This document shows, piece by piece, positions 27,449-37,842 of a DNA stretch of 51,873 nucleotides (the stretch's first letter is position 1; every line of letters begins with the position of its first letter). The position numbers and the translations under genes are program-made. The notes beneath the pieces are model-generated. The model made no database searches. It was not told the DNA's origin and saw nothing but the letters and a program-made list of their open reading frames with translations. The stretch is from Pseudohalioglobus lutimaris (GTDB lineage: Bacteria > Pseudomonadota > Gammaproteobacteria > Pseudomonadales > Halieaceae): contig NZ_PKUS01000040.1 of the NCBI RefSeq assembly GCF_002866825.1, positions 1-51,873 of the forward strand, given 5' to 3'.

Positions 27449-27856
27449 ATGGAGGCAGAATTGACGATTATTACCAGCGCGAATGCAAACGAGATTATCC
27501 TGCGTGCAACGCTCAGGGCGTCTGAACTGGGCGTTGCCGCATGCATCAGCATTGTCGATGCCGGGGCCCACCTGTTGGCGTTTCAGCGAATGGATGGAGC
27601 GAGCCTTGGCCCCGTGGATGTGTCCCAGCGCAAAGCCCGCACAGCGGTGTTATTCCAGATGCCCACTGGCGATTTCGGCAAGGTCATTGTTGACCACGGC
27701 CTCACGGGCATGGAATTGAGTAACGGCGGCCTTGCCGCTTTTCACGGCGGGCTTCCCATACTGGATGGCGACATAATGTTAGGTGCCATCGGCGTCTCGG
27801 GTGGTAGCGCGGAACAGGATCTTGATATAGCCCGCTACGCACTGGCCGGGCGTTAA
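27449..27856 (+). CDS. GlcG/HbpS (DUF336) family protein
   Basis: 135-aa protein of the GlcG/HbpS family, small alpha/beta proteins of which some bind haem and others are of unknown role. The typical pattern SIVDAGAHLLAFQRMDGA and the C-terminal GAIGVSGGSAEQDLDIA are present. DUF336 genes recur beside meta-cleavage genes. The start is ambiguous: the ATG at 27449 lacks a ribosome site, whereas a GGAGG at 27451-27455 is ideally placed for an in-frame TTG at 27461. Last gene of the phenol hydroxylase run; convergent with amnD. Confidence 0.8.
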   Translation: MEAELTIITSANANEIILRATLRASELGVAACISIVDAGAHLLAFQRMDGASLGPVDVSQRKARTAVLFQMPTGDFGKVIVDHGLTGMELSNGGLAAFHGGLPILDGDIMLGAIGVSGGSAEQDLDIARYALAGR

Positions 27857-27896
27857 CTGCCAGGTGGCGGGTCACCCGCAGCCCGTTTGGCCAGGG

Positions 27897-28319
27897 CTAG
27901 GAGGGCTTGTAAGCAACCGCTTTGATTTCGACCAGTAAGTGCGGGTGCGGCAGTTGGTGCACCGCTACGGTGGTCCGGCTAGGTCCGTCGTAATCAAAAT
28001 ATTCACTGTAAACCTGGTTGTATCCACCGAAGTCGTTCATGTTGACCAGAAACGAGCTGATCTCAACGATGTCGTCAAGGTCTGCCCCGGCCTCTGCCAG
28101 GATATCGCGAATATATTCAATGACTGCCCGGGTTTGCACGCGGATATCCAGGTTGACCGTGCCCATCTCATCGACTTCGGCGCCCGCCAGCGAGTTATCT
28201 GGCCGTCTCGAACTGGTACCGGATACGAACAGGAAGTCCCCGGCACGTTTGAGGTGTGGAAAGGTACCGCGGGGTTGAGCTTTGCCTGGCACCACAGTTG
28301 CCGTTTCTTTCTTGATCAT
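27897..28319 (-). CDS. amnD: 2-aminomuconate deaminase (RidA family)
   Basis: 140-aa RidA/YjgF-fold protein closest in pattern to AmnD/NbzE-type 2-aminomuconate deaminases, which hydrolyse 2-aminomuconate to 4-oxalocrotonate and ammonia. Features supporting the subfamily are [23 protein letters not shown] near the N-terminus and the [18 protein letters not shown] and [13 protein letters not shown] segments. The adjacent aminophenol dioxygenase genes strengthen the assignment. The ATG at 28319 has a GAGAGG site; a TTG at 28328 is less likely. Last gene of the minus-strand operon. Confidence 0.85.
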   Translation of the reverse strand: MIKKETATVVPGKAQPRGTFPHLKRAGDFLFVSGTSSRRPDNSLAGAEVDEMGTVNLDIRVQTRAVIEYIRDILAEAGADLDDIVEISSFLVNMNDFGGYNQVYSEYFDYDGPSRTTVAVHQLPHPHLLVEIKAVAYKPS

Positions 28320-28409
28320 GTTGCGCAAATCCTCTCGTCATCAATCCCGGCCCTGCCTGTGCGTCGGCCACTGCCGCTTATACAGGATGGTCTTTATTTA
28401 ACCGCGGCT

Positions 28410-30132
<1,723 letters not shown>

Positions 30133-30140
<8 letters not shown>

Positions 30141-30801
30141 TCTGCTCCTCCTGGTTTTCTGCAAGTATCCGTCCGGTGATTTCAGCAGTGCGGCGTATAT
30201 GTCGCTCATTGGCCGCACAGAGAGCCTCAATATCTTTTTCCAGAGCCGCATCGCAAATGGCGATATGTTCTTCATGAACATTGCGGCGATTGCTGCGGTC
30301 TATGCGTGCCATGTTGCGATAGCGTTTGTGTTGATCGTAAAGGATTTCATGGAAGCGCATCAGCCATGGGGAGCGGCAGCAGGATACCAGGGCCAGATGG
30401 AACTCCCGGTTACGTGACTCCCACTCCTGGATATCCGGGTCCGCATGGTTTTCGGCCTTGGTGAGGTGGTGAAAAGCGGCGACAACGCGCGACTCCCAGG
30501 CATCATCGCTGTTTTCGATACTCTCGGTAAGGGCCATGCCTTCCAGCACAACCCTCAGGTTGGTAATGTCCTTCAGTTCTTCCAACGACATATCCGCCAC
30601 GCGAAAACCGCGTTGCCCCCTGACCTGAACGAAGCCATCCGCGCTGAGCCGGTATAAGGCCTCCCGTAACGGGGTGGCCCCCACCGCATAGGTGCGTTTG
30701 AGTAACTCTATACCCAGTTTTTCACCGGGTTCGAATTTGCTGTGGACGATGTCTTCTCGCAAGCGTGTATAGGCCTGATCCGTTAGCGTTTTTGCTTCCA
30801 T
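30133..30801 (-). CDS. GntR-family (FadR-type) transcriptional regulator
   Basis: 222-aa regulator with an N-terminal winged helix (about 8-75; GEKLGIELLKRTYAVGATPLREALYRLSADGFVQV) and a C-terminal all-helical FCD ligand domain (about 90-215) with the metal-binding type residues in EWESRNREFHLALVSCC and EEHIAICDAALEKD. It is the first gene of the minus-strand operon, and its stop overlaps the amnB start (ATGAATAA). It therefore probably controls the amn genes, and perhaps the divergent dmpB operon, through the repeats in the intergenic region. Confidence 0.88.
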
Positions 30802-30907
30802 GGGCTGTGCTCGTGTTCGGTTTTTGGGCTAAGGGCAAAGTCAAACTACCGCGAGTAGTCAGAATAGCGGTCAACTGGAGAACTTACTAAAAATTTCTTA
30901 GATCTAG

Positions 30908-31011
30908 TCGATATTAAAACTAAATATATATAAAACTAAATAATATCGATAAAAAGTTGTTGGCTATCAAAATATAATCTATCGTTAATCCATTCAAATA
31001 TCGATAAAAAG
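30908..31011. promoter_or_regulatory. Divergent gntR/dmpB control region with repeated AATATCGA boxes
   Basis: The 264-bp gap between the divergent gntR and dmpB genes is very AT-rich. It carries a perfect 15-base direct repeat AATATCGATAAAAAG at 30942-30956 and 30997-31011, 55 bp apart, and an inverted copy of its core (TCGATATT) at 30908-30915. Repeats of this kind in a divergent regulator promoter are likely operators, most simply for the GntR protein. Confidence 0.6.
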
Positions 31012-31064
31012 ATAATTCATATAGATCCGCTAAAGCCGGATTAACCTCGCAGGAGATAATAACC

Positions 31065-31991
31065 ATGAGAAAAGGTGTAATGCGTCCAGGTCATGTGCAG
31101 CTGCGTGTACTGGATATGGAGGAGGCAGTAGTCCATTACCGGGATCGCCTGGGACTGATTGAAGTTAACCGCGATAGCCAGAACCGGGCCTACTTCAAGG
31201 GTTGGACCGAGATTGATTCGTTTTCAGTGGTGCTGCGTGAGGCAGATGAGCCGGGAATGGACTTCATGGGCTTCAAGGTCACCACGCCGGATGTGCTGGA
31301 AGAGCGCAAGCAGGAACTGATCGAATACGGTTGCAGCGTGGAGGTCATTCCCGCGGGTGAACTGGATGGCTGTGGCGAGCGGATTCGCTTCGATTCGCCC
31401 ACCGGGCACTACTTCGAGCTCTATGCAGAGAAAGAGCAGCCCGGGAAGTGGGGTATCTCTCCCAAAAACCCGGATGCCTGGCCTGAAGAACTGAAAGGCA
31501 TGCGGGCCACTCGCTTCGACCATTGCCTGCTGTACGGAGACGATATAGACGGCACTGCAGACCTGCTGCAGAAAGTGCTGGGTTTCCAGCTGTCAGAGCA
31601 GGTTGTCGACCAGGAGAGCGGCACCCGTGTGGCAGCCTTTCTGACGGTGTCCACCAAGGCTCACGACATTGCTTTTGTGCGCCACCCTGAGAAGGGCAAG
31701 TTTCATCACGCCTCGTTCTGGCTCGATACCTGGGAAGATGTGTTGCGTGCTGCAGACCTGATCTCCATGCACGATATTTCGCTGGACATAGGACCCACTC
31801 GCCACGGGCTGACGCATGGTCAGACCATCTATTTCTTTGACCCATCCGGCAACCGCAACGAGGTGTTCTGTGGTGGCGATTACACCTACCCGGACCATCC
31901 CGTGGTGACCTGGGATGCAGAGCAGATAGGCAAGGCGATCTTCTACCACGATAGGGTGCTGAACGAAGCCTTCCTGGGTGTAGTGACCTGA
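31065..31991 (+). CDS. dmpB: Catechol 2,3-dioxygenase
   Basis: 308-aa class I (vicinal oxygen chelate) extradiol dioxygenase, the XylE/DmpB type that opens catechol to 2-hydroxymuconic semialdehyde. Iron ligands are His153 (FDHCLLYG), His214 or His215 (KFHHASFW) and Glu266 (NRNEVF); the second-sphere His200, His247 and Tyr256 also align with the family. The length equals XylE (307 aa). It has an AGGAG ribosome site and is followed at once by dmpC. It is divergent from the gntR-amn operon, with shared control sequence between them. Confidence 0.95.
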   Translation: MRKGVMRPGHVQLRVLDMEEAVVHYRDRLGLIEVNRDSQNRAYFKGWTEIDSFSVVLREADEPGMDFMGFKVTTPDVLEERKQELIEYGCSVEVIPAGELDGCGERIRFDSPTGHYFELYAEKEQPGKWGISPKNPDAWPEELKGMRATRFDHCLLYGDDIDGTADLLQKVLGFQLSEQVVDQESGTRVAAFLTVSTKAHDIAFVRHPEKGKFHHASFWLDTWEDVLRAADLISMHDISLDIGPTRHGLTHGQTIYFFDPSGNRNEVFCGGDYTYPDHPVVTWDAEQIGKAIFYHDRVLNEAFLGVVT

Positions 31992-32029
31992 TGATGGCAC
32001 TGGCTCAAAGGACAACGGAAGGCGCAGAC

Positions 32030-33490
32030 ATGAGTGACGTTAAGAACTTTATTAATGGGGAGTATCGGGTCTCCTCTGGCGGCAAGGTCTTTGACAATAT
32101 CAATCCTTGTACGGGAGCGCTGATTGGTACTGTTCAAGAGGCGACTTACGAGGACGTGGACGCTGCGGTACAGGCCGCTAGAGACGCCTTGTCAGGCCCC
32201 TGGGGCAAGATGAGCGACGCCGAACGCGGCGAGATCCTGCACGCGATTGCTGATGGTATAGATCGGCGCTTTGATGAGTTCCTGGCGGCAGAGTGTGCAG
32301 ACACAGGCAAGCCATTCAATATCGCCAGCCATATTGATGTTCCCCGGGGCGCGGCAAATTTCCGTGTATTTGCGGATGCGGTTAAAAACGTTGCAACCGA
32401 AGCCTTTCAGATGGCAACGCCCGATGGCAACGGCGCCTTCAACATGGCGGTTCGCAAACCCAAGGGCGTGATTGCCGTTATCAGTCCCTGGAATCTCCCT
32501 CTACTACTGATGACCTGGAAAGTCGGGCCGGCACTGGCCTGTGGTAACACCGTTGTGGTCAAGCCTTCTGAGGAAACGCCTACTACTACCTCCCTTCTGG
32601 GTGAAGTGATGAATGAGGCCGGCGTGCCTCCTGGCGTCTTTAACGTGGTCAATGGGTTCGGCCCGGAGTCTGCCGGGGCATTTTTAACCGAACACGCTGA
32701 AGTCGATGCTATTACGTTCACCGGTGAAACCCGTACCGGCGAGATTATCGTGCGGGCAGCAGCAAAGGGCCTGCGCGATGTATCCATGGAGTGCGGTGGT
32801 AAGAATCCCGCGCTGGTGTTCGCCGACTGCGACATGGACAAGGCAATCGAGGGAACCCTGCGTTCAGTTTTTGCCAACTGCGGCCAGGTATGCCTGGGTA
32901 CAGAGCGGGTGTACGTGGAGCGTCCTATCTTCGACGAGTTCGTATCACGGCTTGCGGAGGAAGCAGGGAAATTCACGCTTGGCCCACCAGAAGACAAGAA
33001 CACCGATATGGGGCCACTGGTCTCCCACGAGCACCAGAAGAAAGTTCTCTCATACTATGACTTGGCGGTTGCTGAGGGCGCCAATGTGGTGCTTGGCGGA
33101 GGGGTTCCCGATATGGCGGAAGAGTTTTCTGGCGGCGCCTGGGTGCAACCCACAATCTGGACCGGCTTGGCTGACGATGCACGGGTAATCAAAGAAGAAA
33201 TTTTTGGTCCCTGCTGTCATATCCGCCCCTTCGACACAGAGGAAGAGGCAATCAGGTTGGCGAACGATACCGCCTATGGCCTGGCAGCCGCTATATGGAC
33301 GGAAAATACCTCTCGCGCACTGCGCGTTTCCACGCAGATCAACTGTGGTGTTGCCTGGGTTAACAGCTGGTTCCTGCGTGATCTGCGTACCGCATTTGGC
33401 GGGGCCAAGGAGTCCGGTATGGGCCGTGAAGGGGGAGAACACTCGCTGGAGTTCTATACCGAATTGCAGAACATCTGCATCAAAATTTAA
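32030..33490 (+). CDS. dmpC: 2-hydroxymuconic (or 2-aminomuconic) semialdehyde dehydrogenase
   Basis: 486-aa NAD-dependent aldehyde dehydrogenase, the length of DmpC/XylG/AmnC. The catalytic Cys288 lies in NCGQVCLGTERVYVE and the general-base Glu254 in MECGGKNP; the cofactor-binding ISPWNLPLLL and FTGETRTG segments are also present. It oxidises the ring-cleavage semialdehyde to the dicarboxylate. Because the amn operon lacks its own amnC, this enzyme may serve both branches. The start at 32030 (MSDVKNF) gives the family length; the frame extends 13 codons further upstream. Confidence 0.93.
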   Translation: MSDVKNFINGEYRVSSGGKVFDNINPCTGALIGTVQEATYEDVDAAVQAARDALSGPWGKMSDAERGEILHAIADGIDRRFDEFLAAECADTGKPFNIASHIDVPRGAANFRVFADAVKNVATEAFQMATPDGNGAFNMAVRKPKGVIAVISPWNLPLLLMTWKVGPALACGNTVVVKPSEETPTTTSLLGEVMNEAGVPPGVFNVVNGFGPESAGAFLTEHAEVDAITFTGETRTGEIIVRAAAKGLRDVSMECGGKNPALVFADCDMDKAIEGTLRSVFANCGQVCLGTERVYVERPIFDEFVSRLAEEAGKFTLGPPEDKNTDMGPLVSHEHQKKVLSYYDLAVAEGANVVLGGGVPDMAEEFSGGAWVQPTIWTGLADDARVIKEEIFGPCCHIRPFDTEEEAIRLANDTAYGLAAAIWTENTSRALRVSTQINCGVAWVNSWFLRDLRTAFGGAKESGMGREGGEHSLEFYTELQNICIKI

Positions 33491-33510
33491 TTACTGGACC
33501 TGGAAAAAAC

Positions 33511-34302
33511 ATGAGCACATTGAGTAATGAAGTTGTCGCGCAGTTGGCGGAGCACCTGGAAAACGCCGAACTGGAAGCGCGCGACGTCACCAAAATTACC
33601 GACGACCACCCTGATATGGATTTTGAGGATGCCTACAACATCCAGTGGGAAATTCGCCGCCGCAAGGAGGCCAGGGGGAACAAAATTGTCGGCATGAAGA
33701 TGGGCCTCACTTCCTGGGCAAAAATGGCGCAGATGGGCGTTGAAGAACCCTGCTACGGGTTCCTCGCTGACTATTTCAGCTCGCCTGATGGCGCCGCTAT
33801 TGATACCTCAAAATTGATCCACCCGAAGGTGGAGGCGGAAATCGCCTTTGTGACCAAGGCGCCGCTAAAGGGCCCGGGCATTCACGTGGCGGATGTGATC
33901 GCCGCTACCGACTTCGTATTGCCCGCCGTGGAAATTATCGACTCGCGCTATCGCGACTTCAAGTTCGATATCAAGAGCGTGGTTGCGGACAACAGCTCTT
34001 CATCGCGTTTCGTTACCGGCGGTCGCAGTCTGCCGATAGATCATATGGATTTGCGCACAACCGGCGTAATACTGGAGAAGAATGGCGAGATCGTGGACAT
34101 GTCTGTAGGCGCCGCCGTGCTGGGCGATCCGGCGGCCAGTGTCGCCATGCTGGCCAATATGCTGGGTGAGCGGGGTGAAGAGATTCCGGCCGGCACCTTC
34201 GTTATGACCGGCGGGGTGACAGCCGCGGTGGCAGTAGAAGCCGGTGACAACATCACTGTGCGCTACCACGAAATGGGATCGATCAGCATGAGGTTCGTCT
34301 AG
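33511..34302 (+). CDS. dmpH: 4-oxalocrotonate (2-oxo-3-hexenedioate) decarboxylase
   Basis: 263-aa member of the hydratase/decarboxylase branch of the FAH fold (DmpH/XylI/AmnE). It decarboxylates 2-oxo-3-hexenedioate to 2-hydroxypenta-2,4-dienoate using Mg. KVEAEIAFV (metal-binding Glu residues), VEIIDSRYRDFKF and the GMKMGLTS segment fit the decarboxylase rather than the hydratase subgroup. The related hydratase dmpE is encoded about 8.3 kb downstream. It follows dmpC by 20 bp. Confidence 0.9.
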   Translation: MSTLSNEVVAQLAEHLENAELEARDVTKITDDHPDMDFEDAYNIQWEIRRRKEARGNKIVGMKMGLTSWAKMAQMGVEEPCYGFLADYFSSPDGAAIDTSKLIHPKVEAEIAFVTKAPLKGPGIHVADVIAATDFVLPAVEIIDSRYRDFKFDIKSVVADNSSSSRFVTGGRSLPIDHMDLRTTGVILEKNGEIVDMSVGAAVLGDPAASVAMLANMLGERGEEIPAGTFVMTGGVTAAVAVEAGDNITVRYHEMGSISMRFV

Positions 34303-34338
34303 CGTGACTGCGCTGCTGACGACCTGTTGGGAATCGCG

Positions 34339-35319
34339 ATGATCACAACCGTTATCGAAAGGCTTCACCGCGGGCAGCGCAATGCGCTGCTTGCTTTACT
34401 GTTTCCCGCGCTCATTGTCGCTTGCGAGGCGCCGCTCGACCTGGAGCAGGTGGAAGCCGAGCACGCGCGTGATTTTCGGCGCTACGACATGCTGCAGGCA
34501 GCGGCTCACAGTGGTGAGCAGGTGGTCGTAGTCAGTTCAGTGGGTGCAATTGTTAGTTCAGCCGATGGCGGGGTGACCTGGCAGCGTAGCGAATTAGCGG
34601 GTCGTCCCCCACTGATCGACGTCACTGCCTGTCCCTCTGGCGACTTTTTTGCCCTGGACGCCGAGCGCCGTGTGTGGCGTCAGTCGGCCGCGGGTGATTG
34701 GCAGTCTTCCTCCATCGATACAGCAGAAAACACCCTGTCCATTCATTGCGCGCCAGGCGGCAGACTGTGGGTGTCGGCCAGCTTCGGCACGCTTTTCTGG
34801 GCAGAGGATGAGATGCAGCAATGGAACGAATTCAGCCTGTACGAGGACCTGCAATTTACCGCAGTACGTTTTCTCGACGAGATGAACGGCTTCGCATTGG
34901 GCGAGTTCGGCATGGTCATCGTCTCGCAGGATGGAGGCGATACCTGGGAGCAGCGCGAACCGATTCCCAACGAATTCTATCCTATGGCTGTTGACTTTCT
35001 GGACATCAACACCGGCTGGGCCGGCGGCCTGGATGGCGTGATCTGGCAGACCCTGGACGGTGGCAACAGCTGGCAGCGTCAGCAGTCCGTAACGTCCGCG
35101 CCTATCTATAACATCCATGCGGATGAGCATGGCGTTTTCGCAGTGGGTGGCAGTGCCAAGCTGGTGGAGTTGCGTGACGGCGGGTGGCAGAACTTTGATG
35201 GCGCTCCAGAAGTGCTGGCGTTCATGCGTGGACTGGATGCGCTTGATGACGGATCCCTGCTGGTTGCGGGTGGTGGCGGCACACTGGCGGTGATCCCACT
35301 GTCCGGCCGCGACTCCTGA
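34339..35319 (+). CDS. YCF48-like (BNR/beta-propeller) lipoprotein
   Basis: 326-aa predicted lipoprotein. The N-terminal hydrophobic stretch ends in a lipobox-like ALIVAC (Cys about residue 29). The rest is a beta-propeller with BNR/Asp-box type repeats such as SSADGGVTWQRS, SQDGGDTWEQRE and TLDGGNSWQRQ, as in YCF48/HCF136 photosystem assembly factors. In non-photosynthetic bacteria such genes recur next to MMPL-type RND transporters, DUF1302 and DUF1329 genes, as here. The function is unknown; envelope-located partner of the transporter is the best guess. An ATG at 34339 is preferred to a TTG at 34327. Confidence 0.75.
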   Translation: MITTVIERLHRGQRNALLALLFPALIVACEAPLDLEQVEAEHARDFRRYDMLQAAAHSGEQVVVVSSVGAIVSSADGGVTWQRSELAGRPPLIDVTACPSGDFFALDAERRVWRQSAAGDWQSSSIDTAENTLSIHCAPGGRLWVSASFGTLFWAEDEMQQWNEFSLYEDLQFTAVRFLDEMNGFALGEFGMVIVSQDGGDTWEQREPIPNEFYPMAVDFLDINTGWAGGLDGVIWQTLDGGNSWQRQQSVTSAPIYNIHADEHGVFAVGGSAKLVELRDGGWQNFDGAPEVLAFMRGLDALDDGSLLVAGGGGTLAVIPLSGRDS

Positions 35320-35343
35320 AACGGATAATATAGGTATCTATAA

Positions 35344-37773
35344 GTGAAACAAGATAGCGTACTCAGTCGGTTTTTCAGGATGATAGAGGTCTTTGTCTTC
35401 TATCACCCCAAGAGTTTCCTCTCCGTCATTCTGCTGGCAACCGTTTTTTTCGCCAGTCGCATTCCCTACCTGGAAATGTATTCCAACTTTGCAGACCTGC
35501 TGCCCCAGGAGCACCCCTATATCCAACTGCACAATGACGTAAAGGATACCTTTGGCGGAGCGAACAACGTGGTAATCGCCATATCTGTGGAGGAGGGCGA
35601 CATATTCAATTCCGACACGCTGTCGCGCATCCACAGTCTCACCCTGGGTGTTGACTCCCTGCCGGGCGTGAACCATAACCTGGTGCGCAGTCTGACCCAC
35701 CGCACGGTCCGCAAGACCTGGCTGACCGAAATGGGCAATATGAATTCGCAGGCCTATTACGACCCGCTTTATCCGGATATGAGTGAGGAGAAGCTCGCAC
35801 AGCTGCGCCTGGACGTAATGGCCAATCCCACCGTCTACGGCCTGCTGGTTTCACCAGACCTCAAATCTGCGCTTATCCGTGGCACCTTTAACGAGGGCCA
35901 ACTGGACTATGTGGAAATTTTTCGCCAGCTTGGACAGTTAAAAGTAGAAGTAGAACAGGTGCGCGAAGGTGATGCAGCGCCACCCGTTCATATCTATGCC
36001 ACGGGGCAGCCGGTACTCATGGGTTGGGTGTACAGCTACCTGGGCCAGATTATGCAGATATTCTTCCTGACGCTGGCTATCCTGCTCGCACTCCTGGTGG
36101 CGTACTTCCGCACACGAGGTTACGGCATCCTGCTGCCACTGATCGGGGTATTGGTTTCCGCTACCTGGGGCCTGGGTATTGTCTCGCTGCTGGGATACAA
36201 CCTGGACCCACTGACCCTGGTTATTCCCTTCCTGATTACCGCACGGGCAATGTCCCATGGTATCCAGCTGGTGGAGCGCTATTACGTCGAAGCGCATCAC
36301 GCGAAGGATAACCACGATGCGGCACGCAGAACCTTCGAGACCTTGTTTCGCCCGGGCACCCTGGGCATTGTTTCCGACGCGGTTGGCCTGCTGCTGATTT
36401 CCCTGGGATCCTCGCCGATAAACGTCAAGCTGGGAATCTACGCGTCCATCTGGGCCGGCACGGTGGTTATCACTGTGTTGATGACGGTGCCGCTGGTCCT
36501 GTCCCTGCTGCCACTGAGTAAAGTAAGTGGAGACGCAGCGGATGCCGCACAGCAGGGTATATTCGCGGCACTGGCGCGCTTCGTTACCAGTCGTGGGGGA
36601 TCCCTTGCAGTGCTGTTGCTGGCGCTGCTGGTGTATGTGGGCGGTGGTGCACTCAGCTCTCGCGTGCAGATCGGGGAGTCAGAGCCGGGTTCACCTATTC
36701 TCTACCCGGATCACGACTACAACGTGTCGTCCAAGAATATCAACTCCAACTTCCCGGGTTCGGAGGAAATGTATGTGGTTGCCCATACGGATGAGCCTGG
36801 CGGAATAAAGCGCCCGGAGGTATTGCGCGCGCTGCAGGATTTCCAGATCCATATGCTGAAAGACCCTGCAATGGGCGGTACCAAGGGCATGCCCGACCTG
36901 GTGAAGCAGGTAAATCGAATCCTCCATAACGATGATCCGCGCTGGGCAGTGATCCCGGATGAGGGGAGCTATGTGGGTGGCCTGATGTTCGCCTTCATGG
37001 CCTCCAGTCCCATTCCCGGCGCGCTCAAGGAATTTGTCGATACCGATGACCAGACCGCGAACCTGGTGTTTTTCTACAAGGATCACAAGGGTGAAACATT
37101 GCGGCGCGCAATCCATATGGCAAAGGAGTGGATCGACGATCCGGCCAATCAGGTGGAGGGTCTCGAAATGCGCCTGGCCGGTGGTCCCATCGGGGTCACT
37201 GCAGCCATCAATGAGGCGGCATTCCAGAGCAATATAGTGATTATTCCCGCGGCCATGGCGCTGATTTTCCTGTTCGTCACTCTCTTCTACTGGTCGCTAC
37301 ACGCCGGTTGGCTGATGTTCATGGTCATGACGTTCTGCACCGTGGCCACCTATGCCTACATGGGTATCGTCGGCATCGGTATCGACGTGAATACCGTACC
37401 GATTATTGCGGTGGGTATCGGTGTGGGGATTGACTACTCCATTTACATGATGGATCGGATACGGGAAGAGACCGCCAGGGCAGACGGTGATCTCGGCGTG
37501 GGGATTCGCCACTCGATTGCCACTACTGGCAAGGCCATCGCTTTCACGGCTACAGCCTTGATCGGCGGCATTGTCATGTGGGCCTTTGTTTCCGATCTGC
37601 GCTTCCAGGCCGATGCGGCACTGCTTCTGGTAGTGATGCTTGTCCTCAATGCATGGGCTGCTGCAAACCTGGTGCCCGCCTGGATAGTTCGATTCAAACC
37701 TGGGTTTATTGTCGACGCGGAATTGCTCGATGATGAAATTAAAGAGATTCATGCAAAGCCGGTTGGGGCTTAA
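35344..37773 (+). CDS. RND-superfamily (MMPL-type) transporter
   Basis: 809-aa inner-membrane protein with the RND layout: an N-terminal helix (about 20-40), a large periplasmic loop, six helices (about 235-400), a second single helix and loop, and a C-terminal six-helix bundle (about 630-790). It belongs to the MMPL/hopanoid-exporter-like group, not to the tripartite AcrB group. Such proteins move lipids or other hydrophobic compounds. The start is GTG. It sits between the YCF48-like lipoprotein and the DUF1302/DUF1329 genes, so the four probably form one system. Confidence 0.85.
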   Translation: MKQDSVLSRFFRMIEVFVFYHPKSFLSVILLATVFFASRIPYLEMYSNFADLLPQEHPYIQLHNDVKDTFGGANNVVIAISVEEGDIFNSDTLSRIHSLTLGVDSLPGVNHNLVRSLTHRTVRKTWLTEMGNMNSQAYYDPLYPDMSEEKLAQLRLDVMANPTVYGLLVSPDLKSALIRGTFNEGQLDYVEIFRQLGQLKVEVEQVREGDAAPPVHIYATGQPVLMGWVYSYLGQIMQIFFLTLAILLALLVAYFRTRGYGILLPLIGVLVSATWGLGIVSLLGYNLDPLTLVIPFLITARAMSHGIQLVERYYVEAHHAKDNHDAARRTFETLFRPGTLGIVSDAVGLLLISLGSSPINVKLGIYASIWAGTVVITVLMTVPLVLSLLPLSKVSGDAADAAQQGIFAALARFVTSRGGSLAVLLLALLVYVGGGALSSRVQIGESEPGSPILYPDHDYNVSSKNINSNFPGSEEMYVVAHTDEPGGIKRPEVLRALQDFQIHMLKDPAMGGTKGMPDLVKQVNRILHNDDPRWAVIPDEGSYVGGLMFAFMASSPIPGALKEFVDTDDQTANLVFFYKDHKGETLRRAIHMAKEWIDDPANQVEGLEMRLAGGPIGVTAAINEAAFQSNIVIIPAAMALIFLFVTLFYWSLHAGWLMFMVMTFCTVATYAYMGIVGIGIDVNTVPIIAVGIGVGIDYSIYMMDRIREETARADGDLGVGIRHSIATTGKAIAFTATALIGGIVMWAFVSDLRFQADAALLLVVMLVLNAWAAANLVPAWIVRFKPGFIVDAELLDDEIKEIHAKPVGA

Positions 37774-37842
37774 CAAACGTGAATAAGTTGTCCAGAGGGG
37801 AATCCGGGCGACTTCACATTAACACCTGAAAAGGGGAATCAT

